64,000 nucleotides of DNA from Nitrospira sp. ST-bin5 (GTDB lineage: Bacteria; Nitrospirota; Nitrospiria; Nitrospirales; Nitrospiraceae), in assembly GCA_002083555.1 (NCBI GenBank), contig MSXN01000008.1, positions 131,682 through 195,681 on the forward strand. Direction: 5' to 3'. Shown one piece after another: positions 42,782-51,967 of this stretch. Below the pieces are notes generated by a model. The model did no database searches. It had not been told where the DNA came from and saw only the letters and a program-made list of their open reading frames with translations. The position numbers and the translations under genes are program-made. How positions within the stretch are numbered: position 1 is the first letter of the stretch; every line of letters begins with the position of its first letter.

Positions 42782-42946
42782 CTAATACAGGGGCGGCTGC
42801 GGCCCCCACTGCAATCCTTCCAAATCCGGATCTTCTCCTGCAGGAATTGACGTGCGGTCGTCTTTTTCACCTTTCCGCTGCGCACGCTTTTCTTCCTTTT
42901 CTTTCCGCTTCGTTTGAAGCGACTTCTCACGGTCGCGTTTCGCCAT
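42782..42946 (-). CDS. Small basic protein (RAQRK family, copy 2)
   Basis: A 54-residue protein convergent with the gene above. It shares with the protein at 37185 a charged helix ending RAQRKGEK and a tail EDPDLEGLQWGPQPP. Two copies at two RNA-related loci support that both are real genes. Function unknown. Confidence 0.55.
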   Translation of the reverse strand: MAKRDREKSLQTKRKEKEEKRAQRKGEKDDRTSIPAGEDPDLEGLQWGPQPPLY

Positions 42947-43184
42947 CGTTGTTTTTCCTGCGCGTGCGATAGTGTCCTCCTTGGTCGTCTCGTCAGTGAG
43001 ATAGGGCTGGTATCGGCCGGGGCACAGACACGCAGCCGATTCTGTGTGGAGCCACCTAACTCACTCACGCAAACCGACATCTTGATAGGGTACGGCGTGA
43101 AGGAGAGCGATGTAGCTGCCTCTCGGAGATCGTGATGTACCGTACCACGATGCGGAGACTCAGTCAAAGCGGCATCTCGACCGA

Positions 43185-43898
43185 CTAGGATGTATGTGGA
43201 AGAGTGTGTGGTGCCGGAGCGGACCGGAGACGAAGTTTGAAAATAACGCGGCGGCTTTTCTCTCGATCCACTCCGGTCGCAGGATCAGCGATGAGGTCTT
43301 GCCGTCCTCGGCCACTCGCCGATGTCAGCCGTTGGAAGCACGGTGAGACGGTTGGCTCTGTGCGGTCGATGACCTCGAGGCCCTTCGTCATCACGCGGAA
43401 GGAGCGTTCTTGGCTCAATCTCAAGTTCATCGCGTCGTCGCCGCGATCGTCGGTATGTCCTTCAATCACGACTGAGTCGACATGGGACTCAAGCGGCCCG
43501 CATACGAGGACGGCATAGCGTGGCATCATGTCGGTGAGAAATCGATCCGCCTGCGGCGTCAAGGTGCTTTTCCCAGACTCGAAATTGAGCAGATCTTCGG
43601 GGATGACGATCCTCATGAGCAGTGGATCATGCGGGTCGTTGTCCACGGAGAGTCCGAATTGCGCGAAGTGCTCGTAGAGCAAGGTTTGAACGTTGCTCGT
43701 GAGCGGCGTCGCGGGGGCGGCGACGGTAGTTTGGGGAGGTGTTGGTGTGTCGGTCGGAGCGTCCTGGGCTGCTTGTGGTGCGAGTGAGGCTGCAAGGAGT
43801 AGGACGAAAATAATGGCGAGTGACGTCATCAAGTCCATGAGCCCGTTGGTCGTCGTGTGGGAAATTGTCGAATGGGAGACGGGGTTATTCGGGTACAT
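43185..43898 (-). CDS. MotB/ZorB-like OmpA-domain stator protein
   Basis: A 237-residue inner-membrane protein with one N-terminal transmembrane helix (GLMDLMTSLAIIFVLLLAAS) preceded by a short cytoplasmic tail. Asp22 is in the place of the ion-conducting aspartate of MotB. After a proline-rich linker (about 45-70) comes an OmpA-type peptidoglycan-binding domain with EGHTDDRG and N-LRLSQERSFRVM. This is the MotB/ZorB architecture. It is the second gene of a pair with the MotA-like gene before it, 41 bases apart. I expect it to anchor an ion-driven motor to the cell wall. Confidence 0.75.
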   Translation of the reverse strand: MYPNNPVSHSTISHTTTNGLMDLMTSLAIIFVLLLAASLAPQAAQDAPTDTPTPPQTTVAAPATPLTSNVQTLLYEHFAQFGLSVDNDPHDPLLMRIVIPEDLLNFESGKSTLTPQADRFLTDMMPRYAVLVCGPLESHVDSVVIEGHTDDRGDDAMNLRLSQERSFRVMTKGLEVIDRTEPTVSPCFQRLTSASGRGRQDLIADPATGVDREKSRRVIFKLRLRSAPAPHTLPHTS

Positions 43899-43939
43899 GG
43901 GGAATGTCTTCTCAGTGGTTTAGGAAGTCCTGGGACATC

Positions 43940-45226
43940 TCATCGTGGATCACGGGATTTGATAGTTCTACTTTGTGTGATTCCTGAAAGAGGCGCGAGT
44001 CGATGTGTCGAGGTGCGGAGTCGCTGCAGCCATCCTTGGGGTTGGCGAACCGGCGTTCCCGTTGTGGGATGGGGCGTCTGAGTGATTCTGGCGGTTAAAT
44101 CATCCACCAGATCATCGACCCCTTGGGGTGTAGAAAAACGCTGGACTGGTGGAGGCTCAGATCGTTGCGGCAGTTGAGCCAATGCGAGCGCGAGCTGTTG
44201 GATAAGCGGAGCGAAAGCTTTGGCGATGGCGTCGATTGGATAGGTGGCTGGCGGCGCGCTCCCGGTCTGTAGGTGCGCGCGAATTTCTTGCGTCAGTGCA
44301 TCCACCGATTTCGTCATTGCCTTCAAGGGTTGGGTGAGTGTGTCAGTTGCTGGCTGATAGGGTAGGGGGGGAGCATATTTCGATCCCTGTTCCAGCGAAG
44401 AGGGGCGACGAATGGGCCCCGTCATTCCTTCGAGGATCTGTTCCAGTGTTTTTCTCGGAAACAGATCATCAATCAAGTGAGTGCACTGCTGGTGGGCCGA
44501 GAACAAGCGAAACATGAGCGGCTTCTCTATCAGGGTAAAGGCGGTTGCGCAGACAAGCCCGACGATCGAGGTCAGGAATTTTCCGGCGAGCCCGTTGATG
44601 AGGCCTTGAATTCCGGCAATGCCGTGACCGTCGGCGTGTAGCTTGCTAAGGCCTACGAGGAGCGCAATAAATGTGAGTAGGAGACCGATCCCTGTCAGGA
44701 GGGACGGCACTTGTTGATACCAGGCGAGATTCAGCTTTCCTCGAAAGATGGTTTCGAGCGAGAAGAGTTCCTGGGCGGAACGAGAGCTAAATATGCGGGG
44801 TTCGATGTACCAGGCGACCTGTTCCGTCACGAGCGTCTTCCGGTATTGCTTCCAGGCAGGGGAGAGCCAGGGCTCTCGCTGAAATGTCGTATCGATAAGT
44901 TGAAAATCCTTCCCGTCCCGTCGGTCCAAGTGTGGCGGCGGTTCTTGCGTTCTGCTTTTCAAGGCTCCTGGAGGGTTGAGCGTCAATCCGTCCTGGTCGA
45001 GGTGTAAGCGTTCTTGGGCCAGTTTAGCTAAGCAGCGTGTCACACGCGCGAACGGTTGCGCGGTCTGTGTCGATAGCTGATACAGCCGGGCGACTTGCCA
45101 AAGGAAGAATATCGTCAGACCTGCAGAGCCATACCAGCTGACAAGAGGAGCGGAGAGAGCACCCAGAGGGGCAACGTCCTGGGTCAATAGTTGAATGGCC
45201 TGTTGGATGATCATGGGCGGCATCAT
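43940..45226 (-). CDS. MotA/ZorA-like channel protein with long cytoplasmic tail
   Basis: About 428 residues (if started at the ATG at 45226; an upstream GTG would add 13). There is one hydrophobic segment near residues 27-47, then a cytoplasmic domain of ~125 residues with a tryptophan motif PWLSPAWKQYRKTL, then two membrane segments: VPSLLTGIGLLLTFIALLVG and GKFLTSIVGLVCATAFTLIE. The order and the LTGIGLLLTF ... KFLTSIVGL signature fit the ZorA branch of the MotA/TolQ/ExbB family. A proline-rich tail of ~190 residues follows. With the next gene it would form a proton- or sodium-driven rotary unit. Zorya systems use such a unit for phage defence. Confidence 0.72.
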   Translation of the reverse strand: MMPPMIIQQAIQLLTQDVAPLGALSAPLVSWYGSAGLTIFFLWQVARLYQLSTQTAQPFARVTRCLAKLAQERLHLDQDGLTLNPPGALKSRTQEPPPHLDRRDGKDFQLIDTTFQREPWLSPAWKQYRKTLVTEQVAWYIEPRIFSSRSAQELFSLETIFRGKLNLAWYQQVPSLLTGIGLLLTFIALLVGLSKLHADGHGIAGIQGLINGLAGKFLTSIVGLVCATAFTLIEKPLMFRLFSAHQQCTHLIDDLFPRKTLEQILEGMTGPIRRPSSLEQGSKYAPPLPYQPATDTLTQPLKAMTKSVDALTQEIRAHLQTGSAPPATYPIDAIAKAFAPLIQQLALALAQLPQRSEPPPVQRFSTPQGVDDLVDDLTARITQTPHPTTGTPVRQPQGWLQRLRTSTHRLAPLSGITQSRTIKSRDPR

Positions 45227-45479
45227 GTCCAACTTTCGTGCCACTACGGTGTGTTGGAGATGCACGCCGATTGGCGCAATTGTCGATGGACTTGCGAAGG
45301 GCAGAGCATATTGTTCCCTCAGGTGGAAGTTTCTGCCGAGTTCATGTGGCCTTCAGGTCTGCTATCGCACGGTATTCTCAGCGTGAGGGGCTGGGCAGAA
45401 TCTTGGAGGATGGTGAGATTCAAAAAAAGTATTTGAGGGGAGAAGAGGGTGAGATACAGTCAATTGAGAGGTTTCAATT

Positions 45480-45860
45480 ATGCCGACGAGCACATCGCGC
45501 CCTTCGATGCTGAACAAGTTTCGTCGGCACCCTCGAGTGCGTATTCCCACCCCCATTGCCTGTGAACTTGCCTGGCGTGATGAGCAGCGCTGGTTTGGAA
45601 AGTCTGTTCATGGTCCGGGTGTCGTGTACGACCTTTCGTTGCGGGGGATGCGGGTTAGTACGGAAGCCCCCATCAAGCCTGGCGATCAGGTGTCGTTGCT
45701 GGTTCGGTTGCCGCGGCAAGCAGCTCCTGCGGAGATTGCTATTGCCACGGTTCGCTGGGCGCAAGATCAGATATACGGACTGGCCTTTCAGCGGTTGTCG
45801 AGTACCTCCCATGGACGACTTCGACGATATATGACGCTGTTCTCAAGAGGGGTCAGATAA
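45480..45860 (+). CDS. PilZ-domain protein 1
   Basis: A 126-residue PilZ domain, the receptor fold for cyclic di-GMP. The binding motifs are present: RxxxR as RRHPR near the N-terminus and D-x-S-x-x-G as DLSLRG at about residue 52. Divergent from the ZorA-like gene by 253 bases. A tandem paralogue follows at 45873. Confidence 0.85.
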   Translation: MPTSTSRPSMLNKFRRHPRVRIPTPIACELAWRDEQRWFGKSVHGPGVVYDLSLRGMRVSTEAPIKPGDQVSLLVRLPRQAAPAEIAIATVRWAQDQIYGLAFQRLSSTSHGRLRRYMTLFSRGVR

Positions 45861-45872
45861 GCGAGGTCGGCC

Positions 45873-46292
45873 TTGGCGAACTCCCGGATCACGACACATG
45901 AGATCTCCTCGCGGCGGCGCAACCCACGTCTTCGAGTTTCAGCTCCATTTCCCTGCTCCTATGCCTTGGTCGGATTGAAGAAATGGGCGACGGTCAATCG
46001 TGGCGGTCTTGGGGTGGTGTGCGATCTCTCAGTTGCGGGTGCCAGAATGTTGAGTGAGGCAGTGCTGGCTCCGGGTGATGAGATTGCGATCAGTTTACGA
46101 TTGCCGCACCAGCGGGTATCAACCTTTATCGATCGGGCGACGGTCCGGTGGGTGAAGGATTCCGTCTTCGGGGTCGAGTTCTCTTTGCTCTCACCGGTCG
46201 CAGCGACACGGTTAGACAAGTGTGTTAGCCGTGGAGCATCTGCTTCATCACTCTCCCCATGTCAAGGCACATCTGAACGGCAGCCTCGCTAG
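45873..46292 (+). CDS. PilZ-domain protein 2
   Basis: A paralogue of the previous protein, 139 residues, with RxxxR as RRNPR and DLSVAG as the second motif. The start TTG at 45873 lies 12 bases after the previous stop, so the two are probably co-translated. Both would respond to cyclic di-GMP and pass the signal to a partner. The C-terminal 20 residues are serine-rich. Confidence 0.8.
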   Translation: MANSRITTHEISSRRRNPRLRVSAPFPCSYALVGLKKWATVNRGGLGVVCDLSVAGARMLSEAVLAPGDEIAISLRLPHQRVSTFIDRATVRWVKDSVFGVEFSLLSPVAATRLDKCVSRGASASSLSPCQGTSERQPR

Positions 46293-46368
46293 ATTCGGAG
46301 TGTCACCCGTAATACTCGTATGGAGAGGGGGGCCCTTCCGAGCTTGCAGGGGTGTGGACAGGCGCTGC

Positions 46369-47619
46369 TTACTTGACGCCTTCTCCGGATACGGCAATAA
46401 ATTGTTTGCGAAATCCGACGACTTTGGCCAGATAGTCGCGGGTTTCTTGATAGGGCAGATTCGCTCGTAGCCGGTCATAGACGGCCGGAGGTTGAAGCGA
46501 ATTGATTTGGTTGATGGCACTGGTCTGATCCTGAGCAAATGCTTTAAACACGTTGCGCGGACCGGTGTTATAGGCTGAAATCACGCAATATTCTCTGGCC
46601 ACCTGGTTCTCGATGCGCTCCAGCAGGTTATAGGAGAGGACATTGAGATAGGCACTGCCCAGCTCGATATTGTTCTCGGGATCGAAGAGATAGTCTCGAG
46701 AGGGAATGGAGTCTTTGCCCTTGGCTTTCTTGTAGGCATCGCGTCCCCCACTGCTGGGCACGAGCTGCATAAGCCCAAATGCGGGTGCGGAGCTGACGGC
46801 AAAGGGGTTGAAATTACTTTCTGTGCGAATAACCGCAAAGATCAAGCTCGGACTGACCTTGAACTGTTCGGCATACCGGGTGACCGTGCTACGGTATTTT
46901 TCAGCCTGCCTGTTCGAGAAGTTGGCGACCATCTTAATTTCTGCGAGGAGGGCCTGTTTGGCTATGCCGTTCTGATCAATCGATCTCGGCTTTGCGTGGT
47001 TTTCGACCATAAACGTCGCAAAGGCGTCCGCTTGCGCCGGAGTCTTGATCGCTCGCCCCTCTTGGTCCACAACCAGGCCTAGGAGGTAGGGCGGCTTGTC
47101 GCTGGTGAGCGTGACAGCCTTGTCGGAAAAGAGATCGACGGATCGAGGATCATCGGGGGTCAGGAGTGTGGTGACGAGGGCATTTTTCAGGCTGTCTTTG
47201 GGAGCCTTGTCGTCCAGTGTTTCAATCACGATCGTCCCGCTATCAAAGTCGACGACTGCGCGGCTCATATAGTTTTGGGTGTACTTGACGTATCTCTTTT
47301 GCTCCGGAACCTTTATTTCTTTCTCCCCCCATGTTTGGCGGACCCGACCGGTCAAGGCGGCCATGATAGTTTCGAAGTCGCGCTGCAAGGTTCGTATATC
47401 GCGCAGGACGGATTCAGGGTCGCGCTGATACGCGTCCGTGTGCTCCTTGAGGACTTGTTTGGGATCCTTTCCTCCGGCAATGCTGACCACGGTTCTTCCC
47501 GTTTGGCTACCGAGCACCTTTTCGGCACTTGTCAGGACCTGATCAGCGGTCTCACAGCCTGACGCGGAAAGGAGCATGGGGAAAACGAGAAGCCTCGATA
47601 TCAATGCATAGAGATTCAT
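46369..47619 (-). CDS. mltC: MltC-like membrane-bound lytic transglycosylase
   Basis: A lipoprotein with a signal peptide ending LSASGC (Cys22), so probably outer-membrane bound. The N-terminal part (about 40-240) resembles the MltC-specific DUF3393 region (QTWGEKE, KYTQNYMSRAVVDFDSG). The C-terminal part is the lysozyme-like SLT domain with the catalytic glutamate in AVIRTESNFNPFAVSSAPAF and the motif GLMQLVPSSGG. It cleaves peptidoglycan glycan chains with formation of 1,6-anhydromuramic ends. Confidence 0.9.
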   Translation of the reverse strand: MNLYALISRLLVFPMLLSASGCETADQVLTSAEKVLGSQTGRTVVSIAGGKDPKQVLKEHTDAYQRDPESVLRDIRTLQRDFETIMAALTGRVRQTWGEKEIKVPEQKRYVKYTQNYMSRAVVDFDSGTIVIETLDDKAPKDSLKNALVTTLLTPDDPRSVDLFSDKAVTLTSDKPPYLLGLVVDQEGRAIKTPAQADAFATFMVENHAKPRSIDQNGIAKQALLAEIKMVANFSNRQAEKYRSTVTRYAEQFKVSPSLIFAVIRTESNFNPFAVSSAPAFGLMQLVPSSGGRDAYKKAKGKDSIPSRDYLFDPENNIELGSAYLNVLSYNLLERIENQVAREYCVISAYNTGPRNVFKAFAQDQTSAINQINSLQPPAVYDRLRANLPYQETRDYLAKVVGFRKQFIAVSGEGVK

Positions 47620-47717
47620 GGCCCTAGTGTACCTGATTTTCTCGAAGGCAGAAAGTGGGGGAGGGGATTGCGGAGCCTCTTGTGTGCGCAAGGGGCTCCG
47701 CATGAGGGGGCGTCATC

Positions 47718-50048
47718 CTACTTGATGGCGACGGCTTTGACTTCTTTGTAGGAGGTTTGACCGAGCAAGACTTTTTGAATGCCGTCCTGGACGAGGGTCG
47801 TCATGCCTTCATCCATTGCACAGTGCAGCATGTCTTCGGTGCGGGCTTTCTGCTGGACCATCCGCTTGATGTTGTCCGATCCAAGCAGGAGTTCGTGAAG
47901 TGCCACGCGCCCCTTATAGCCAGTGCGATTACAGACTTCGCACCCTTTCCCACGCGAGAGACGGAACGTGTTGTCCTGCTTAATGCCCAGTTTGTCCCAG
48001 CGTTCGGCACCGTAGCCCTGGCGAAGCTCTTCGTATTCTTCGGGCGAGCCCACATACTGTTCTTTGCAATCTTTGCAGATGCGACGAGCCAATCGCTGGG
48101 CGAGCACACCGAGCATGGCATCGGCAAAGCTGAAGGGGTCGCAACCCATGTCCAGGAGACGGGTCACGGTTTCCACGGCGCTGTTGGTGTGCAAGGTGCT
48201 GAGCACCAAGTGTCCGGTGAGCGAGGCTTCGATGCCGGTATCGGCAGTTTCTTTATCGCGCATTTCTCCGACCATGATCACATCGGGGTCCGCGCGGAGG
48301 AATGCCCGCATCGCATTGGCAAAAGTAAAGCCGATCTTGGGCTGGACTTGGACTTGTCGCAGGCCATATTGGGTAATTTCGACGGGGTCTTCGGCGGTCC
48401 AGATCTTAATGTCAGGAGTATTGATATTCCCCAGCACAGAATGGAGCGTGGTGGTTTTTCCTGATCCGGTCGGTCCGACGCAGAGGATGATGCCGTAGGG
48501 CTTCTCAGAAATATCTTTAATGCCTTTGAGATTGCGGTCCGAGAACCCCATCTTGTCGAGCGGCAAGGGCTCACTGGCGGCCAAGATACGCATGACGACA
48601 TCTTCGTTATACCCGGATGTCGGAATGGTGGCGACGCGGAGCTCAATCTCTTTGGTTTCGCTGAGCTTGAACTTAATTTTGCCGTCCTGCGGCTTGCGCC
48701 GTTCGGCGATGTCCAAGCTGGCCATGATTTTCAAGCGAGACACGATCGCGCGCCGGTAGCTCTGGGGAATTTTCATGTATTCGAAGCAATCGCCGTCGAC
48801 ACGGAAGCGGACGAGTGTCTCGCGTTTTTCCCCGTAAGGTTCAATATGAATATCCGAGGCGTTCTGTCTGAAGGCGTCAGCGATGATCTGGTTGGCGAGA
48901 CGAACGATAGCGCTGTCGTTTTCATCAAGGCCGCCCCCTGCAGACGCATCTTCCATGGCTTCGGCTTGAGCTTCCGTGACGAGCTCGCCGAGAATGTCTG
49001 AGACGTTTTCGTCGAGTTTTCGGCCTCCGCCGCTCCCTCCTGCATCGCTCTGGCCGGTGGCGGAAGCCAGGAACTGTGCGATGTCCCGCCGTAAGCTGAC
49101 CGCGAAGCGGATGTTCAAGCCGGGGAATGTTCGCTTAATGTCTTGAACTCGGTCGAGATCGCCGGGATCATCAGTCAGAATCTCGATGGCCGTGCGATCG
49201 CGTTTCAGCGGCATCCAATGATTTTTTCTCAGGTAGTCGACGTTCAGATTCTTGAGGAGTTCGATGTCGACCAGGGTGCGTTCGCTGAACTCGATATACG
49301 GGCACTTGTAGAATTGTGCGAACGATTTGCCGATGTCGAGTTTCGGTACTTTATATTTTTCGATCAGGATGCTTTCGAGATCGCTGGTGCCTTTGCGCGC
49401 TTCAGCGAGGACGTTTTCCAGGTCGTTCTGCGTAATCTTTCCGCTGCCGATGAGGTGGTCGAATTTTGTGGGGTTCTTCTTTGTGGACTTCCGTAGGTTG
49501 AAAAAGGCAATGCCGAGGGCCTTGGCGATCTCGGCGACCGACTCTTCATCTTTTCTGGTGAAGCGGCTGCCGCTTTTTTTATTCAGCAGCTGGAGGACGC
49601 CCATCAGGTATTTGTTGTCGGCGACAATCGGGTAGGTCAAGACCTGTTTGGTCTTGAACCCGGTGTTCTTGTCGTAGGATGTGTCATGAAGGAGGGCCGG
49701 GTGGATGCCTTGGAGCTCGGCCATATTATAGGCATCGGCGATATTGACCGGGCGGAGATATTTTGCGCAAAAACCAGCAAGGCTTTGTTCCGAGATGGGA
49801 ATGCGGACTTCTTGGACGCCATCGACTTGGAGGGCTTTGGAAAAGATTTCTTTCTTCTCTGAGTCGAATGCAAAGAGGGTGAGGTCTTCGGCGTCGAACA
49901 GGCCCAGGATGTCTTTATGCAGGTCGAGGAGAATTTGGTCGAGATCGCTGGCCGCGTTAATTTGAGCGGTGATCTTCTTGACGTGTTCCGCGAACTCGCC
50001 TTTTTGTTGCAGCTCCTGGAGATTGTTGGGCATCGGCTTGGCCTGCAT
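47718..50048 (-). CDS. GspE/PilB-type secretion ATPase with N-terminal GAF domain
   Basis: A 776-residue ATPase. Residues ~20-190 are a GAF domain (LTLFAFDSEKKEIFSKAL ... VLQLLNKKSG). Residues ~195-345 resemble the MshEN/GspE-N cyclic-di-GMP-binding region, and then follows the ATPase core with Walker A GPTGSGKTTTLH near 523, AEDPVEI, TLHTNSA and the zinc tetracysteine ICKDC...GCEVC. It would power pilus or secretion assembly. The rest of a type IV pilus system is not adjacent. Start ATG 50048 with GAGGGAATCAGGA upstream. Confidence 0.9.
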   Translation of the reverse strand: MQAKPMPNNLQELQQKGEFAEHVKKITAQINAASDLDQILLDLHKDILGLFDAEDLTLFAFDSEKKEIFSKALQVDGVQEVRIPISEQSLAGFCAKYLRPVNIADAYNMAELQGIHPALLHDTSYDKNTGFKTKQVLTYPIVADNKYLMGVLQLLNKKSGSRFTRKDEESVAEIAKALGIAFFNLRKSTKKNPTKFDHLIGSGKITQNDLENVLAEARKGTSDLESILIEKYKVPKLDIGKSFAQFYKCPYIEFSERTLVDIELLKNLNVDYLRKNHWMPLKRDRTAIEILTDDPGDLDRVQDIKRTFPGLNIRFAVSLRRDIAQFLASATGQSDAGGSGGGRKLDENVSDILGELVTEAQAEAMEDASAGGGLDENDSAIVRLANQIIADAFRQNASDIHIEPYGEKRETLVRFRVDGDCFEYMKIPQSYRRAIVSRLKIMASLDIAERRKPQDGKIKFKLSETKEIELRVATIPTSGYNEDVVMRILAASEPLPLDKMGFSDRNLKGIKDISEKPYGIILCVGPTGSGKTTTLHSVLGNINTPDIKIWTAEDPVEITQYGLRQVQVQPKIGFTFANAMRAFLRADPDVIMVGEMRDKETADTGIEASLTGHLVLSTLHTNSAVETVTRLLDMGCDPFSFADAMLGVLAQRLARRICKDCKEQYVGSPEEYEELRQGYGAERWDKLGIKQDNTFRLSRGKGCEVCNRTGYKGRVALHELLLGSDNIKRMVQQKARTEDMLHCAMDEGMTTLVQDGIQKVLLGQTSYKEVKAVAIK

Positions 50049-50236
50049 TCCTGATTCCCTCTTCGCTCAGCTCGTGATCCGATGTAATCGAGGCGTGGCA
50101 GCGATCTGATGGCTGCGAGTGCCGGATATGACGCGGCGGTCTCTCTAGAGAGTGAGTGTAGCCCAATCAAATGAGAAGGCAAGGAAAAGGCAAGTTTGTT
50201 AGGTGCGAATCAGGCCCGCTGTCGACGAAGTATGAA

Positions 50237-51961
50237 TCAGTGAGGGCCTGGGGTAGCATTGATGTGAGGGACAGCGCTCTGGAGATGCTGGACAAGCTCA
50301 GCGGGCGTGACGCGCGTCTTGATGCCGGTGCGCCGGATTTTTACCTCGACCACGCCTTCCGCGAGGCCTTTGTCTCCGACGACGACTTGAAAGGGGGCGC
50401 CAATAAGATCGGCATCATTGAATTTGACTCCGGCCCGATCGTCACGATCATCCCAGAGGACCTCGAATCCCGCTGCCTGTAGTTCGGCATAGAGACGAAT
50501 GGTCATCTCATTCGTCTTGTCCGATTGGCTGACGGGGATCAAGTGGATATGGAACGGAGCAATCGGGTAGGGCCAGATAATTCCGCGTTCGTCGTGGTTC
50601 TGCTCAATAGAGGCTGCCGCGGACCGTCCGACACCGATCCCATAGCAACCCATGACGGCGAGGCATTCTTTCCCTTGCGCGTCCAGAAATGTTGCGTTCA
50701 TCGTCTGGCTATATTTAGTGCCGAGCATGAAGACATGGCCGACCTCAATCCCTTTGGTGGCTTTGAGGATGCCGTCTTTCTTCGGTGAGGGATCACCAGC
50801 CTGGGCGTTCCGAAGATCGAGGACCTGATCGGCCGTAAAGTCGCGGCCCCAATTCGCGTCGACATAGTGGGTGTCGAGCTGATTGCCCCCGACCACCACG
50901 TTCTTGAGGGCGGGGATGGCCTGATCGGCAAATATTCTGATCCCCTTGAGGCCGACGGGTCCGGCAAATCCGACCGGTGCTCCGGTGGCTTTTTCGACTG
51001 TTGCCGGTTCTGCCAGTTCGATTTCAGGCACTCCCAGCGCTTTCTTGAGCTTGATCTCGTTGACTGCATGGTCGCCGCGGACCAGTACGGCTACGGTCTC
51101 TTTCCCGGTCGAGTACAAGAGCGTTTTGACAAGCCGGTGTGCCGGAATGTTCAGAAATGCAGCCACTTCTTCGATGCTGCGGCAATTCGGCGTGGAGACA
51201 GATCGGAGAGGAAGGGGGGCAGTACTGTCCACACTCTCTGGAGGCAAGACGTCGGCGCGTTCGACATTGGCGGCGAAGGTGCCGCTGTCGCTATAGACCA
51301 CCGTCTCTTCGCCGGTCTCCGCGAGGACCATGAACTCATGAGAGGAATTCCCTCCGATAAGTCCGGTGTCCGCCTCGACGGCTCTAAATGTGAGGCCGCA
51401 TCGGGTAAAGATCCGGTGGTAGGCGTCATACATCTTTTGATAGTTTTCGCGTGCTCCGGCCTCATCACGGTCGAAACTGTAGGCGTCTTTCATCAAGAAC
51501 TCGCGGCCCCGCATCAGGCCGAAGCGCGGGCGGATCTCGTCGCGAAACTTGGTCTGGATTTGGTAGAAATTCAGCGGGAGCTGCCGGTAGGACTTTACTT
51601 CCCGCCGAAACAGGTCTGTGATGATTTCTTCATGTGTGGGGCCCAGGCAAAAATCCCGTTCGTGCCGGTCTTTGAAACGCAACAGCTCTTTCCCGTAGAA
51701 GTCCCACCGGCCGGTTTCTTTCCAGAGTTCAGCCGGCGAGGCCATTGGCATCAGAAGTTCCTGCGCCCCGGCGCGATTCATTTCATCACGAATAATCTGT
51801 TCCACCTTGCGGATGACACGTAGGCCGAGGGGGAGATAGGTATAGATGCCGGACGCGACTTTTCGAATCAAGCCGGCGCGCAGCATGAGCCGGTGACTGA
51901 TTGTTTCAGCCTCACCGGGGGCTTCCCGTAATGTGGGGATCAGGAGTTGCGATGTTTTCAT
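50237..51961 (-). CDS. proS: Prolyl-tRNA synthetase
   Basis: A 574-residue class II synthetase of the bacterial type, with the catalytic motifs LPLGLRVIRKVEQIIRDEMN and RFGLMRGREFLMKDAYSFDR, the inserted editing domain (about 225-405, LYSTGKETVAVLVRGDHAVN) that removes mischarged alanine, and the C-terminal anticodon-binding domain. It ends the uppS-cdsA-dxr-rseP-proS cluster and starts six bases after the rseP stop. Confidence 0.95.
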   Translation of the reverse strand: MKTSQLLIPTLREAPGEAETISHRLMLRAGLIRKVASGIYTYLPLGLRVIRKVEQIIRDEMNRAGAQELLMPMASPAELWKETGRWDFYGKELLRFKDRHERDFCLGPTHEEIITDLFRREVKSYRQLPLNFYQIQTKFRDEIRPRFGLMRGREFLMKDAYSFDRDEAGARENYQKMYDAYHRIFTRCGLTFRAVEADTGLIGGNSSHEFMVLAETGEETVVYSDSGTFAANVERADVLPPESVDSTAPLPLRSVSTPNCRSIEEVAAFLNIPAHRLVKTLLYSTGKETVAVLVRGDHAVNEIKLKKALGVPEIELAEPATVEKATGAPVGFAGPVGLKGIRIFADQAIPALKNVVVGGNQLDTHYVDANWGRDFTADQVLDLRNAQAGDPSPKKDGILKATKGIEVGHVFMLGTKYSQTMNATFLDAQGKECLAVMGCYGIGVGRSAAASIEQNHDERGIIWPYPIAPFHIHLIPVSQSDKTNEMTIRLYAELQAAGFEVLWDDRDDRAGVKFNDADLIGAPFQVVVGDKGLAEGVVEVKIRRTGIKTRVTPAELVQHLQSAVPHINATPGPH

Positions 51962-51967
51962 AGGGTG

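Noticed and set aside
42947..43184. Gene in the 240-base gap before the ZorB-like gene
   Set aside because: Only a 73-codon frame with cysteine- and arginine-rich content and no ribosome-binding site; a short imperfect hairpin ATCGTG/CACGAT is the only structure noted.
43185..45226. Flagellar MotAB or TolQR/ExbBD assignment for the stator pair
   Set aside because: The channel protein has a long first cytoplasmic domain and long tail, and the partner has an OmpA domain after a single helix; no flagellar or Tol genes are near.
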